In this document: piece after piece, positions 44,730-56,802 of the stretch
Layout: each line of letters starts with the position of its first letter
How positions within the stretch are numbered: the first letter of the stretch is position 1
DNA from: Trachythela sp. YZ-2020
Lineage: Eukaryota > Cnidaria > Anthozoa > Malacalcyonacea > Clavulariidae
Assembly (NCBI GenBank): GCA_016169945.1
Contig: JADLSH010000363.1
Span: 4,642,001-4,706,000, forward strand
Reading direction: 5' to 3'
Length of the DNA stretch: 64,000 bases
Made by a program: the position numbers and the translations under genes
The notes under the pieces: generated by a model
Told to the model about the DNA's origin: nothing
Database searches by the model: none
Seen by the model: the letters and a program-made list of their open reading frames with translations, nothing else

Positions 44730-47060
44730 CACAAATGCTTACTCTTTGACTTTAGACAAAAGGTAACCGCTTCTCATAAAATAAGAAGAACAATCTATGA
44801 TTACCAACGCGCGAATTTTAATGAAATGAATCGGACATTGCAATCGCTAAAATTTGACTGGATGACAAATGATTCCACATCTGATATTAACGATGATTGG
44901 ATTTCATGGAGAGACAGTTTTCTCGCAATCGCTGATAAGCACATTCCTCAAAAAAACAATAAAAGGAAAACATAACCCACCATGGTTAACAGGTGAAGTA
45001 TTTAATGTGCTCAAAAAGAAGGAAACATTACGCCGAAAACTTCAGCGCAGTATTGGCAGTCAAGTCGATTCAATGAAGGAGAAATATAGAAATCTTCGAA
45101 GTACTGCTAAGAAATTAATCAAGACCAGTCGAGAAAATTTTTATGCATCATTAAGTGAGTCTCTATATTCAAATCCTAAACGCTTTTGGTCGTTCTTCAA
45201 ATCAACCACTAAGTCCTGCAGAATCCCACATCAGGTTTCTATCGCTGTTGAAAATACCGACTCCTCCTCACGTATCATCTCCAACAATGCAGAAGAAACA
45301 GCCAATTTATTCAATTGCTACTTCAACTCAGTCTTTTTAAAAGAATCTGATATTAATGATGTTAATGGTACCCCAATTTCGCCTATATCAAGTGAAATAA
45401 TTACAGAGATTACCCTGGAACCATGTGAAGTACACAATGTATTGTGCAATCTAAATCCAGACAAAGCCTCTGGACCCGACAAAATACCCATTCGCTTGTT
45501 GAAAGAATGTGCTTCTAGCATCACTCCATCACTCACGTATCTGTTCAACAAGTCACTAAATTCTGGTAGTCTTCCGACAGAATGGAAACTTTCCAATGTC
45601 ATTCCACTTCATAAAAAGGGAAACAAAACCTATGTTGAAAACTACAGACCCATCTCTCTGATGTGTGTTGTTGCAAAGGTTTTCGAGCGTTGTATTTTTA
45701 ACAGAATAGTAGACCATGCTCAGAAATTGATATCAGATAAACAGCATGGTTTCCTAAAAGGGAAATCTTGTGCGAGTCAACTCTTGTCAGTGCTTCATCG
45801 TATCGGTCAAAATTTAGATAAGGGTAAGCAAACTGATATCTTGTACCTGGACATTGCCAAAGCCTTCGATACTGTTGACCACAAACTCCTTCTGCAAAAA
45901 CTTTATCAATTTGGGATCACGGATAAAGTTCTGAACTGGTTTACGAACTACCTATTAAAACGTCAACAGCGTGTACTTGTTCATGGTGCCACGTCAGATA
46001 TGCTTACAGTTACCTCTGGTGTCCCTCAAGGATCAATCCTTGGACCTTTGTTGTTTCTGATTTACGTAAATGACCTTCCTCGTCAATCTCTTCACCATTT
46101 GTGGATGTTTCTCTATTCGCAGACGACATAAAGTGTTTTTCAATCGTTGAGTCCTCTAGAGATGCTCATATTTTGCTTGCTGAAGTGAAAAATGTGGAGA
46201 ACTGGGCACAAAGTTGGCGACTAAAATTCAACGCACATAAATGTAAAGTCCTTAGTGTCACCAGGAAACGCAACCCACTCGTTGTTGAATACCAGATGGA
46301 TGGTCGGTCATTGCAACATGTCTCCAGTCAGAAAGATCTTGGGGTAACAGTTACTTCTGATCTCACTTGGTCTATCCACATCCACGAACAGATCACTAAG
46401 GCCAACCGTATGCTTGGTATGCTGAAACGTTCGACTGTTCAAGTTAAAGATGTTAACACGCGTCGCAATCTGTATCTCTCACTAGTCAGGTCACACCTTG
46501 CCTATGCCTCTCAAGTCTGGAGCCCACAAAATGTCAGCATGTGTGGCGAATTGGAACGAATCCAACGGAGGGCTACCAAGTACATTCTGTCTTTGCCTTT
46601 CGAAACAGACATCGCATACAAAACGAGACTAGCTACTTTAAACATGTTACCACTGAGCTACTGGCACGAATATCTCGACGTTTTATTTTTGTTTAAAAGT
46701 ACGCGAGGGCTTATTATAACTGATCTCGATATTCTACCCAAGCAAGTCAACAGAGTTAACTTAACCATGAATTTACGGTCGGTAAAAAATTCTGTCACCA
46801 CTTATCACATACCATCAACCAAAACGTTATGTTTACAGAACAGTTATGTGTTGAGAGCTTCGCGAATTTGGAATACACTTCCTGAAGAACTACGTATGCC
46901 GGATATTTCGTATCAAAAATTCAAAAAACTCCTTTTTGAGTACTATTACGCAGCGACTGTAACAATTTTTGACACTGAAAACCAACAGTCTTGGAAATCA
47001 ATATGTTTAAAATGCCATCAAGCAAAACAATTGACCACCTCAAAAAACTGTTGCTATTAA
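44730..47060 (+). pseudogene. LINE C ORF, C-terminal part: reverse transcriptase
   Basis: Linker with HNPPWLTGEV (about 44,973). RT: LNPDKASGPDKIPIRLLKEC (about 45,451), YRPISLMCVVAKVFE (about 45,643), KQHGFLKGKS, LYLDIAKAFDTVDH (about 45,843), [14 protein letters not shown] (about 46,015) and FADDIK with catalytic aspartates (46,116-46,133). Then a thumb with LVRSHLAYASQVW (about 46,485) and a C-terminal IWNTLPEELR block (about 46,867). Frame changes near 44,960 (A-run) and 46,090. Both RT aspartates are retained. Known: copies element RNA at the nicked target. Confidence 0.9.
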
Positions 47061-47292
47061 CTTTATTAAACTTTAACTATATGAAAATACTTTGTCTAGT
47101 GTATGTATGTTTGTAAGTGTATTGAGAATGTTAGTCATGTACTATATCTATGTAATATATTTAGTTTATATAATGATCCGTAATTTCAGGACACCAACGT
47201 AATTGGCTCACGCTGTGCTGGTGTTCCTGCGCCGTCTTTATCACGTATAATTATTATTGACGGCAAAAGTTAATAAATAAATAAATAAATTT

Positions 47293-48794
47293 CCTAGCAC
47301 TAGATTAACAAACAGCATTGAGCCACCTTAATAGATTATCATGCAAAGAAATAAGGAATGCCAATGAAAATTGGCAAATTCCTCCGAGGACCACCCCTTC
47401 GATTTTTTTCAAAGCAAACTCATTTTGAAGTATTATATAATTATATCTAAATCTTACATTAACAATAAGTTTAGCCTGCGCGTGATAGTTATATAGAATA
47501 TTTAGCAGATTAGAATACCCAACACCAACCCTTTTAGGCTCATTTTGCAATTATCAATCTATATTACATGACAAGAATATCAATATTTCTCAGCTAATAT
47601 TTTTTCCAGTTATATTTCCAATTTTAGTGCCACTATTAGGATCGTTGTAAGCTAATGTGCATCTATTTCGAATGGTAACAATAAATTTTGCTATTTTAGA
47701 GCAAAAATGACAAGATATATAATTTCTTGTTAAATGGTAACAAATTAGAAGACCTGAAGTCAAAAATACAAAAATATCCAAGAGGACCTCCCTTTGGATT
47801 TCCTTCAAAATCTGTAGTTTTAAACTTGAGTACCTTAACTTAATGAATTTTTGAGCTTACAACTGGAGGACACATATCTTACTAGAAATTTGGATTTTTA
47901 TAGACTTTTAGTTAAGTAGAGCCAAATGTCATTGAAATTACAATTATAGAATATTGAAAATATTAATTCAATCACACTTGTAGGAAGTGTCAATTTTCAT
48001 TAGACAGTACTGAGAGTACCATAGTTTAGTAAATATAAGAAAATAACTAAGGTTTATTACAAAATATTATGTGAAAATGAATAAAACAATCATGGAATCC
48101 ATAAGACAATGATACGAAACCAAAACAAAATACTTTCGAAAGGTAAATGAACGCTGATAGATCATCAAGTTACAGAGACGTCACTAGTTTAACAGAGCTA
48201 CATATTCTAGTCAAATACTGTATTTTTAAAAGAAATTTGATATGAAATAAGATAGTATAATGTAAAAACAGAGTAGGAAAAGTTGTCATACCTGGGAGTC
48301 TTCTGTTGTAGAACATCGCTCCTTCACGTATTGAAAGAACCTGTTTCATTCGTTAATCACTGTGGAAACCTTGTACAAACTTCGGACATACTAATAGTGT
48401 TATGAAGACTTCATCAGAAGTATTTCTTTTTAAATATGAGCAGTTTTCGCCCAAAAATTTAGACGCCAACTCATCGAACTCAACATTACACCCGCCATTG
48501 TGCAAAACGCAGCAAATTCCTTCGTTTTCGCGGAAAGGAGCAAGTATTTTTGAGCGCGAGTTTCTCGATTTACTAAAAAATCTCCTCTTAATCACACCAA
48601 TGTTAATATCGTGGCTACCGCCATGATTATGAATATGGACAGCGAAAATGAGACCTCATAGTTACAAAAAAATCTCTTTTTCCTCTCGCGCCTTTGCCCT
48701 CGGCCAAACCTTGACAGCCCACATTTTTTTTTCATTTAGCTTCGCCAACTAGGGCAGGGTCACCACAACAGCATATCCCAATTACTGTGGGCCC
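47293..48794. other. No gene identified
   Basis: AT-rich. 'cctccgaggaccaccccttcgat' (47,381) and 'ccaagaggacctccctttggat' (47,777) are weakly similar and may be an old duplication. 48,350-48,630 has open frames on both strands without domains. Confidence 0.4.
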
Positions 48795-48915
48795 TTTTAC
48801 CTAACCCACCCTGTCAACTTTCCCTGTGGGAGGAAACCGGAGTACCCGGAGAAAACCCACGACTTTCGGCAGAGCGTTGACTTTACTCTTTTCACTTGAG
48901 GACTGGGTTCGAGTC
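48795..48915 (-). repeat. tRNA-derived SINE, copy C (body only)
   Basis: In reverse complement: 'aagtcaacgctctgccgaaag', 'gtactccggtttcctcccac', 'aaagttgacagggtgggtta', as in copy A at 13,050-13,135. The tRNA-like head is not convincingly present. Confidence 0.75.
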
Positions 48916-49168
48916 GCATTGAGAAAGTTCTCACTGAGTAAGAAGTTACATCGTTGCGATATGTAAATTTAGAACATAGATATTCTATCGGGAACGAGGT
49001 TATTTATCTCTTGGAGACCAATGGTGCAGTTCACTACTAGGCCTTCATGCATTTAACAGGTACAAACTGAACTTTACCAAAATAAATATTGTATATATTT
49101 CTAATTAACTATGCGATAGAGTTACATTTCTATTATACTCTTTCTTAGTTGTATTATTTTTTATCCAG
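48916..49168. other. Intergenic, nothing identified
   Basis: A plus-strand 'gggttcgagtc' at 48,906-48,916 looks like a box B but has no partner box A. The last bases (tttttatccag) could be a splice acceptor for the pseudogene that follows. Confidence 0.35.
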
Positions 49169-49804
49169 GTTGTGATACCACCAGTGCTTTCTACGGTAAA
49201 GGCAAAGTTACTGCTCTGAAAATCGCAAGAATGAAAGAAAAATATGCAGATCTCTTCTGGAACGTCGGCAGAGAAGCCAGGCCATCGACACCACTGAAGG
49301 AGGGCTTGTATGGTTACGTGTGCCATCTTTACGGTTTGAAGAGTGCTCCGACGTCAACTCAGTCAGGTTTCAAATTTTTAAGGGTGGAAATACGACGAAG
49401 AATCAATGCCACCAAATCAGGATTCGTTAGACCAGCACGTGAGTCGAGCAAACTACCAATGCTACATCTGGCGACATGCATCGCAACCGTCATTGAACAT
49501 GGAACCTTTCTGCAACCACAGGTGGAAACTAGATGATTGTGGCAACGTCTTAATCCACTGGACGACCATTCTTCCAGCCCCCGACTCGGTCCTGGAGTTT
49601 GCAAATTGCAAATGCAAGAAAGCCTGTCAAAACAACAGATGTTCCTGTCTGAAAGCAAAGCTGAAGTGTTCAGATCTGTGCAAGTGCATTGGCTGTAAGA
49701 ATAACAATGGCAATGTTGATGGAAACGATGAAAGTGATTCTGATACTTACGATCGCGATGAACAAGATCATAGCTCAAGTGACATCAGCGAAGACGAATA
49801 CTAA
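49169..49804 (+). pseudogene. Repeat-encoded protein with Cys-rich C-terminus, one frameshift
   Basis: Starts abruptly with GCDTTSAFYGKGKVTALK after a possible acceptor (atccag|gt). It continues with LKEGLYGYVCHLYGL (about 49,297), changes frame near 49,395, then PPNQDSLDQHVSRANYQCYI (about 49,409) and FANCKCKKACQNNRCSC (about 49,600), with more Cys pairs and an acidic tail to 49,804. I remember the GCDTTS / RANYQ / Cys-rich combination as a common multi-copy protein in invertebrate genomes, probably transposon-encoded; its function is unknown to me. The C-terminal Cys cluster could bind zinc. N-terminal part missing. Confidence 0.5.
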
Positions 49805-49999
49805 GTCTCTCTTCAGGTTAATAGTATACATTATGATGCATAATAACATGAACATTTTCGGCGACGTTACGACGCAAGGGCATTAGGCATCCGCATTGAA
49901 CAATATACAAACTGGTACACGCTACTCGCTAGTCCCGATAATCATGATAACGCTAAGTTAGTTCATCTGAGTTTTTAAGCTTTTTATTTGAAAACGTTG

Positions 50000-50195
50000 G
50001 GCCGTATATGAATTTGAAGCTATTAAAAAGTTATATTTTACAAAAAACTTCAATATTTTAACAAAAAAAAATACGAAAACAATCGTCATTTTGTATAATA
50101 TTCCCTAAAAGTTTTCAGTATTTCCCTTTTACCTAACGTCTTGAAGTTTCCACCTCAAATAGAACTTTTTAATAGCTCCAAGTTCATATACGGCC
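50000..50195. mobile_element. Small MITE-like inverted repeat
   Basis: The left GGCCGTATATGAATTTGAAG and the right (reverse complement) GGCCGTATATGAACTTGGAG continue to 'ctattaaaaagtt'. The interior is AT-rich. Target duplication not resolved. Confidence 0.65.
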
Positions 50196-51377
50196 TAATC
50201 TTCGGCGTCAAGAATTTCAACTAAAAACTCAGGAAAACCAAATCAAGCTGGCTTCAAAAATTCAACTGGTGTCCTGGTTTTAGCGATCCAGTTATTTTAT
50301 AGCTCAGTTGGCTTCCTCCCATTACTAACATCCAGTGGTAACCACTGAGCTATATAATACCTGGAGGAAGTACTCGGCAGAAAAAAGTGAAGCCAAAAAC
50401 ATTAGTCTAGGACCTGTATAGGAGTTTGTATGCGTTTCATTTAGCACAGGCAATCTCAACTGTTTTAGGGTAAAATGACCATGGCGGTCAACATGGCATA
50501 TGTGCGAAAACCTGAATCCGGGACGAGGATGGGACGAAAGTCCTGAAAATGACCCCGCCCTGAAACGGCAGTGCCGACATAGCTCTAACTTCCGAAAAGC
50601 AAAAGCGACAGCCTTTCTGAAGTGCTTATAGTGTTTAGAAGGTTGCTTTTAGGGGTAGTTATTGGAAGGAAAAATTTGTCTAAGTATAATATTTTACAAG
50701 AAAATGACCATGCACCACCACTGGCCAACTGCTAATTATGCATGAAATAACTAATATACCTTGCAGAGATTAAATTTTCTTATTTCCTAAAAAATTTTAT
50801 CATGGGATGAAAAACTATGCTTAATTTAATATAATTATTGTAGATTTCATAAGGATTGACATTGTTTTGCTTAAATATAATACATTTTATTTCACTGACC
50901 CCCCACCAAAACACGATTTCAGCCATATTTTGCCGTCTTGTTTACTTTTTATCGCCGAGTCTTGCAAGTATGATCCAATTGTTGTACTTTTACATAATGA
51001 TAGATGGCTAAAGAAGATTTCAACCAAGTTTCGTCAAGTTTTGAAGCAGTGCAGTGTATTTTATCTTCGATGTTGTGTCCTTCGATATTTCGTCAAATAT
51101 ACGTTATATACCGCCATTGCAAGCCTCGCAGCTTCTCTGCCCGATAAATGCCACTTCTTCGTCTTCATATGTATTTAGATTACAGTATCCAAGAGTACTT
51201 CATTGTAGAATAGTCCTAATCGAAAAATTGAAAACATTAGTTGCACTTGAAAGGAAAAAACCTCCCATAACACATATAGGATCAGAATCAAGAACACAAG
51301 TTTAAAAATAATTTGAAAGTCACGCGCAATCTTCGCGAAAACTCCTCGTGGGCTACTTAACAGGGGGGCAATATTTT

Positions 51378-51560
51378 CACGAAACGTTTGTTCGCCACCA
51401 CAGAACCCAGTATATATATTATATTTATTGTATTTTTATGATTTATGATAAAAACAACAGAAAATACGGCAAAAATTTATTGTTTTTATCATAAATCATA
51501 AAAATACAATAAATATAATATATGTACTTGGGTTCTGTGATGGCGAACAAACGTTTCGTG
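51378..51560. repeat. Foldback palindrome, about 85-bp arms
   Basis: The left arm CACGAAACGTTTGTTCGCC and the right arm (inverted) match to the centre near 51,470 ('gataaaaacaa' / 'ttgtttttatc') with a loop of about 20 bp. Could extrude as a cruciform or be a miniature foldback transposon. Confidence 0.8.
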
Positions 51561-52579
51561 CTTCATTGCGTCGCGCTCAGTTGGGAACATAATTTTTCCC
51601 CGTGTTAGACGGTGACTAGGAGGTGCCGTTGGTTGGTTGGGCAGGAAGGCAAAAGTAGATCTAGATTTAAGTTGGTTCTAGCAGTCATGGTAAATTTGAA
51701 ATGGTAAATTTGCTCCCGCAAAAAAATTTGAAATGTAAAGTCACTGAAACGTCATTTCATGCACTTTGGGGGAAGATTTTAAAGAATTCTGATGATCAGA
51801 AAATGTCGAACATTAGATTAGCTAATTTTTCAAATTGCCCAAACTGGACTTGATCATATTTTTGCCCGACCAAATGACCAATGTGGCAAAATTTTCCCTA
51901 CAAAATTGCAATTGTTAAACATTGGGATATCTCACCCCCAACCCCCACTAGTTACGCCCCTGCTTGGGTAGTAACGACGGATAAATAATATAAAATTGCA
52001 AGATACACCTGCATAATTATTTGGTTCTGTGCACTTGGAGCAGTGGTTTCAAGTGGTTGTGTGGTTTTGCAAAGAAAGGCGTTGTAATCAAAGCTTAGAA
52101 ATTTTGTCCAGACGAATCTTTCGTTCTTTTATTACTGCATTAAACATGCCAGTCAAAGTGCACGTTGTCTATTGGTAAGTAATACAATATAACAATTTAT
52201 ATGATGTAATTTGAGGGTAATATTTTACGTGTGCGTCACAGCTGATTCTCTATTTTTAACACCGTTAATTTAACTTTTATGTATTCAAGTTAATTTAGTT
52301 AGGTTAACATGGATATGTATGTGTATCATTCTGGTGAAGACGCCCGATCAAAGGAGACTGCAGGAGATTTTTTTGGTTAAAAACTAATATGTGTTGATTT
52401 AATGGCATTTTTAGGAGGGTTTGCGTAATTTCGCTGGTCTGATTTTCAAAACTAGTAAATGTAACAGAAATGTGTTTACATGCATGCATGGGAATATATT
52501 TATCGGTCGCCACTTGTTTCCATCTACCAAACTTTTTCAACTTTAAAGTAAAGTTAAAAACTTTGTAATTTTGTAACTG

Positions 52580-52647
52580 ACCCTAACCTTAAAACCCACC
52601 GTAACCCCTAACCTAACCCTAAACCTAACCCTAACCTAACCATAACC
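52580..52647. repeat. Interstitial telomere-like tract (CCCTAA)n, degenerate
   Basis: About eleven CCCTAA/CCTAA/CCATAA words in one orientation, e.g. 'cctaaccctaaacctaaccc'. Matches the metazoan TTAGGG telomere repeat read from the C-rich strand. Internal position suggests a repair insertion or old telomere fusion. Confidence 0.75.
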
Positions 52648-52649
52648 AA

Positions 52650-54609
52650 ATTGATGAAGAAAAATCAAGAAAAACGAATATGAAAATCTTTGAAAATCGG
52701 AAAAAATTAAATTGCGTAACGTCAGTTTGATATAAATGGAAACAAGTGAAAACCATATTTATCTCGCCTATAGGCGCGATCCCGCCTCTTTCTGCTGGGT
52801 CTCGTCATGACGAGTTACCCGGTTGTGTCATGTAAACCGTCACCCGGGAAAACTATACGTTTCTGTAACGGCCAGGATCTCGCCGCTGCCGAGTAACTCG
52901 CGTTGCCAGGTATATCGCCTCCATAGACTTGCCAACCTATCCCAAGCAAAAACAGTGAGATCTACAATTTTCCTATCAAAAAATAGTAAGAACTAGATGA
53001 TGGAAAAATAGAGAGACAATATAACAAAACAACACATACTGCATTTTCCCCATGCAGCAGTAGTATAAGAAATGGCACAATAATATAATATACTAGATTT
53101 TTATTGTATTCTGTGGATTCCTAATAGCTTGACTGAGCAATATAGGCTAACAGGGGCTGTTGTGCGTGCGTGTGTGTAGTTTTCAAATGACCGATATAGA
53201 AACAATTTTCGTGACAGCTATTCTGCATTTCTGTTATCGCCTGTGTACAGACGTTTACTCTTGCTGTATACAAGCAGAAAGGCTATTTTGCATTCTGAGT
53301 GAAAGATACAATGTGAGATTTTAATCCCTTCAGTTTTAGAACAAGAAATCTCATTTATCGTGAGAATTGAGCGCAAAATCGTGAAACCGTGAGATTGTGG
53401 TCAAAAATGTGAGTCTCACGGCAAAACCGTGAGACTTGGCAAGTCTGCCTCCACATAAACAAGCCCTGAAATGTAATCTTATGTGTAATTTGTGGATGTT
53501 GTTAGTGTTCCTCACTATTAACCACATTAATTTATATTTTGTTAATTACTTTCAGTGGTGGCTGAGGGTACAAGTCGAAGGTGAGATACTGTAAATTAAG
53601 TTTAGCAGTTTTTGCCTTGAGAATTTCTCAATCAAGTTGCCTATATTGTTGAGCCAGTGGTTGGGAGGGGAGAGAGAGTTTTCTTACTTTTCTATAAGTT
53701 TTACATATTTGATTTTAATATAACATTTATAGTACGCGCGTGCTGATTGGTCGAGAAGCGTGTTTCTATAACTGTATAGAACATAGATATAATAAACCGT
53801 ATAGAAACACGGAAATTTTCCCGCCACAATTTAAAATAATAAAAAAACCAAATTTAATGCGAATTATAAAACTTTGAATACTATTTAAAAACAATTTTAA
53901 TGCTTTTACACATTTTTGACTGTTAATTTTCAAACAGAGTTGTTTTCTTGCAGCGAACTGAATTGACGAGCAAAGTTCAGCATGCGTACGTAATGAGAAT
54001 TTGTAAATTAATCGAGTTTAAAAAATGTCTTTTGAGTTATATTATAAAAGAAATAGAAAAAAAAATTTCCTGTGTTTCTATACACTTATAGAAACACCCT
54101 TGGGAGTTTGGGAGAACTCGAAATAACGTGGATTATTTCTCGTTCTCCCAAACTCCCACGCGTGTTTCTATAAGTGTATAGAAACACGGAAAATGTTTTC
54201 TATTTCTTAAATGTAACATGAATACATATAGAATGATTTTACAATGACAAATGTGCATCTTTCAGTTGTATCCTTACTGCGTCCGCCCTTTTTCCGGGTA
54301 GGTGCAGGTTGCTCGCTTTATAATTATAGAACATGGTGCCAAAAATGGCATATTGCCACAGTTATTGTTGAAACTTGTCTATTGAAATGCTTACTGCAGG
54401 GATTATTCTAAGGAAATTTTATCACTGCACAAAAGCGCGAAAAATGATAAAATTTATATAAATTTAGCGACATTTTAGAAAACGTTCTGACTGCCCTGCA
54501 TGAGTGCATATACTCTGATTCTGCAAGTTAAAGTTTATCCCATGCATGTCACTAATTATATGCAGGCAAATGAGCCAAAATCACCGCTAATGAGCCCAAA
54601 TCATTAGTG
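52650..54609. other. No gene; hairpin-rich stretch at 53,720-54,190
   Basis: 54,069-54,189 forms a 120-base perfect-looking inverted repeat ('tgtttctatacacttatagaaacac', 'gggagtttgggagaac' paired with 'gttctcccaaactccc'). The 'gtttctata...tatagaaacac' word also occurs around 53,760-53,810. 53,330-53,440 has 'gtgag..tgtgagattgtgg' near-repeats. No coding sequence seen. Confidence 0.5.
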
Positions 54610-55180
54610 GCGACTAAAAATGGAACGACCACGTGACTTACATCGTGAAAAAGTCTTCAAAAGACTAAGACTTCTTAAGACTAAGACTTCTTAATTAAGC
54701 GAGTTTGCGCTGACAGTAAAAATTTGATTTAAGTGTACGTAACATGCATACAGTGTAAGACCAATCTTGGAGTATTGCACCCAAATTTGGCATCATAACA
54801 TCCCCGAATACTTATCGAAAGGTGTTGAAAGGATCCAGTCAAGAGCTTTCAAAATCATCAGTCCATCACTAGCATACGACGATGCCTTGGCAGTATTCAA
54901 TATTCCAACCTTGTTTAATGTTTTCAAGACGTCAGAATGTTTGTGTTCGGCATTCTTCAAGAATAAGGTTCTTCCTCAGTCTAGTCCACTATCTGAACTT
55001 GTTGAAACCGCGAAAAGTCCTAGTCACAATTTAGGTGTTTCCAAAAAAACCGTTGTTCCGTTTAAATGTAGAACTAATCGTTTGAGAGACTCGTTTATTC
55101 CATCGTCCGTAAAATTATACAATGAATCTTAAAACTGAAATTTACTTTGATTACATTTTCATTTTATATTTTATTATTTA
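54610..55180 (+). pseudogene. 5'-truncated LINE fragment (RT thumb and C-terminus)
   Basis: At about 54,617 the plus strand reads KWNDHVTYIVKKSSKRLRLL. After an AT-rich break, RPILEYCTQIWHHNIPEYL starts at about 54,757 and the frame stays open to the stop at 55,132 (NRLRDSFIPSSVKLYNES). These are the last blocks of a CR1/L2-type reverse transcriptase. Catalytic motifs are absent, so it is dead on arrival. Confidence 0.75.
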
Positions 55181-55925
55181 GTAGGACCTACGTTTCTAAC
55201 AATTTGTAAATAGTCAAATTGATCTAGTATCAGAATGTAAATGATAGATGTATTTCAACCTTGTGGTTGCAAAGTCTTTCCGTCAATTCAAATCTTTCCA
55301 ACCTAGAAAATCACACACATAGAGCCGGCTTTTAGCCAGGTCCAGGATGCCAAAACTGGCCTGTCAATCATTGACAAATCAATTGTCAATTTACCAATAT
55401 TGAACATGGCCCCGTCTACTGTAGTAGGGTTGGCCGGCCTCCTGGCTAAGAATTGCACTGACGAGCAAAGTAATATTTGTTGCATGCACAATTATTAGGA
55501 TTTCCATAATATTCTTGTGTAAATCTAAAGAAAATTCTACATATTTTAAATGTTGACTAATTGCAACAAACAAAATAGCTCGTTTGAAACTTGTGCTATC
55601 ATGTATGCCCTCTCAAGGAGGCCATGTTGCTGCAACTTGCAACGCGATTTCTGCACAGAGCCTTGTTATGTACAAATGTACGCACAGAAAAACTGTAAAC
55701 ATATCGAGCGTTTACTTCGCTGATATTATCATTCTCATTCATATATGTTTAGCAAGAAAATATCAAGCTTCATAATTCATGCTCACAATTTCTTTGCGAA
55801 TATACTTTTTACCTAATATCAGTAGCTTAACCCGTCTATACAGGATCGGAAGTGATTAGTATTCAAAGTGCACACGGGTGTGCGCACAATAGTAATTAGT
55901 ATTCAAAATGACGGGATGACGTCAT
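55181..55925. other. No gene identified
   Basis: Possible LINE 3' UTR remains to about 55,260. 'attagtattcaaa' is directly repeated at 55,856 and 55,896. Confidence 0.4.
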
Positions 55926-55929
55926 CAGC

Positions 55930-56000
55930 GTACGTACAGGGGTGTACGTACAAAGCGTACATACAGCGGTGTACGTACAAGGGTGTGCGTACGGGGGAGT
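55930..56000. repeat. Degenerate 'ggtgtacgtaca' tandem repeat
   Basis: Four or five units of 'ggtgtacgtaca'/'agcgtacataca', about 17-20 bases apart. Confidence 0.7.
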
Positions 56001-56020
56001 GCGTATGTCTGGAAATTCTC

Positions 56021-56203
56021 TAAAGCTTCTGTGGAGCTTCTGTGGAGCTTCTGTGGAGTTTCTGTGAAGCTTCTGTAAAGCTTCTGTGAAGCTTTTGTAA
56101 AGCTTCTGTGGAGCTTCTGTAAAGCTTCTGTGAAGCTTCTGTAAAGCTTCTGTGGAGCTTCTGTGAAGCTTCTGTAAAACTTCTGTGGAGCTTCTGTGGA
56201 GCT
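56021..56203. repeat. 12-bp minisatellite AGCTTCTGTRRA, about 15 units
   Basis: Uninterrupted run of 'agcttctgtgga', 'agcttctgtaaa' and 'agcttctgtgaa' variants. Twelve is a multiple of three, so two minus-strand frames stay open as Gln/Lys/Leu/Ser/Thr repeats; I treat these as artefacts. Confidence 0.92.
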
Positions 56204-56802
56204 CTCCAAAATATGAGTAATTAGTGACGCTTGGATGCATGCATAAATTAACACAGACAAAGATTAACGTTTTAAACAATTTATTCCTTTAGGTATAACA
56301 ATTATTTACACAAATATACAGTTATTAAACATATTGTCCAGCTTTTACACTGTTTTCTGTGCGAGGGTCGATGTGAGGTCGATGTGAGGTAGAAATAATT
56401 TTTGAGCAAAATCGAAATCCTATCGAAAGGACGTGGCTGCGAAATTTTTTCTCAACCGCCCCTACGTTCGCATTGCCCCACTCCCCTGCCCTACCATCGC
56501 CCCGGCGTGCCTGGCGTAAGTTCGCAGTATACAATCTCTGAGTGGGCATGTTTGAAAAAGTGTTTCTATTTTTTTGTATTAGAGTTGAGAGGCGACACCA
56601 ACGACTACTGGATGGTTTGAAGTTACTGTTGATGGAAAACTTGTTCATTCAAAAAAGGTAATACACAAGTGATATATATCATACCACATGATTGGCTGTG
56701 TTGTATTACATTTTATAATATAGCATTTGCAAACTCTCAACGTTGATTGGCTGAGAGCCGTGAGTAGGGTAAAAGGGGAGGTCCTGGCACACTTTTTTGC
56801 TG
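56204..56802. other. Flank between minisatellite and virus-like cluster; left edge of cluster not found
   Basis: Nothing recognisable. 'gttgattggctgagagccgtgag' (56,741) is followed by the repeat-rich promoter region. I looked for an inverted terminal repeat that would mark the left end of the element and could not identify one without the right end. Confidence 0.4.

Larger units (their letters stand above)
41880..47292 (+). mobile_element. LINE C: CR1-type non-LTR retrotransposon with a 2A-like leader
   Basis: Long AT-rich 5' leader (start uncertain), ORF with leader peptide, 2A-like motif and endonuclease (42,637-43,629), reverse transcriptase (44,730-47,060), short 3' UTR and a TAAA-repeat tail (47,272-47,290). 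Much less decayed than LINEs A and B. Broken by a 1.1-kb insertion and two frameshifts. No separate ORF1 seen upstream. Confidence 0.88.
49805..52575. other. No gene; three inverted-repeat structures
   Basis: 50,000-50,195: MITE-like, ends GGCCGTATATGAA inverted over about 40 bp. 50,280-50,350: 'ttatagctcagttgg' pairs with 'ccactgagctatataa'. 51,378-51,560: near-perfect foldback. Short frames at 50,867-51,305 carry no domain. An exon of the neighbouring pseudogene cannot be excluded but I see none. Confidence 0.5.

Noticed and set aside
55896..56279. Repeat-protein genes on the minus strand
   Set aside because: Entirely encoded by a 12-bp minisatellite that keeps frame by arithmetic.
56325..56648. 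107-codon minus-strand frame beside the virus-like cluster
   Set aside because: No domain, no cluster-type promoter or stem-loop, composition unlike the cluster genes.
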